Source of the DNA: Eleginops maclovinus
Lineage: Eukaryota > Chordata > Actinopteri > Perciformes > Eleginopidae
Direction of reading: 5' to 3'
Assembly: GCF_036324505.1 (NCBI RefSeq)
Contig: NC_086352.1
Location: forward strand, 7,088,501-7,152,500
Length of the DNA stretch: 64,000 nt
Position 1 is the first letter of the stretch. Each line of letters begins with the position of its first letter. The position numbers were made by a program, and so were the translations under genes. Below, piece after piece: positions 63,970-64,000 of this stretch. Under the pieces are notes generated by a model. The model had not been told where the DNA came from and ran no database searches. It was given only the letters and a program-made list of their open reading frames with translations.

Positions 63970-64000
63970 TTAGTGCTAGAAAAAGAGGAAGAGAGGGATG

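Larger units (their letters stand above)
57018..64000. other. Region upstream of coding exon 1 (likely 5'UTR intron or flank)
   Basis: No coding exon is recognisable. It holds an interspersed element copy (57958-58378), an inverted partial copy (60265-60470) that runs straight into a 57-bp minisatellite (60466-61640), a perfect 78-bp inverted repeat (61357-61773), a diverged direct duplication of about 90 bases (59321-59400 and 59880-59970), a teleost repeat fragment (62195-62265) and two short CA tracts (62705-62742, 63713-63749). The stretches 58380-60260 and 62800-63700 show nothing I can identify. Confidence 0.7.

Overview
The window is teleost fish genomic DNA, most likely from a percomorph. 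It shows spliced vertebrate exons with GT/AG borders, many long (CA)n/(TG)n tracts, tRNA-derived SINE pieces, a dying Tc1-type transposon and a degraded fish LINE. There is no prokaryotic gene organisation. I cannot name the species.

One gene is supported: the 5' part of shank2, a postsynaptic scaffold gene, on the minus strand. Nine coding exons lie between 57017 and 17784. They join in frame (204, 204, 72, 109, 152, 168, 117, 78 and 67 coding bases) into 390 codons plus one base. They encode the acidic N-terminal leader, the SPN (Ras-association-like) domain and six ankyrin repeats. The SH3, PDZ, proline-rich and SAM parts must lie beyond base 1. A separate first exon at 4362..4329 starts a short protein head resembling the mammalian SHANK2 short isoform that lacks the SPN and ankyrin domains. 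It ends in the same phase as exon 9, so both can splice to the same downstream exon. shank2a versus shank2b cannot be decided here.

Layout from high to low coordinates. 64000-57018 is upstream or 5'UTR-intron sequence, with a 57-bp minisatellite and a perfect 78-bp inverted repeat. 57017-56790 is exon 1. 47870-42975 holds exons 2-4. 42974-35018 is a large intron with two oppositely oriented arrays of one 72-bp minisatellite. 35017-30966 holds exons 5-7, with exon 6 squeezed between two CA/TG microsatellites. 26224-26147 and 17850-17784 are exons 8 and 9. 17783-1 is intron with the alternative first exon and a noisy duplicated block near 12.2-13.2 kb.

The most interesting signals are non-coding. 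They are splice sites of the ankyrin exons built into microsatellites, a short tandem repeat that presents several perfect sense-strand 5' splice sites inside intron 7, inverted minisatellite arrays that could fold into a very long hairpin, a minisatellite that appears to have grown from the end of an interspersed element, and a probable assembly or read-error block. No second protein-coding gene, RNA gene or CRISPR array could be supported.
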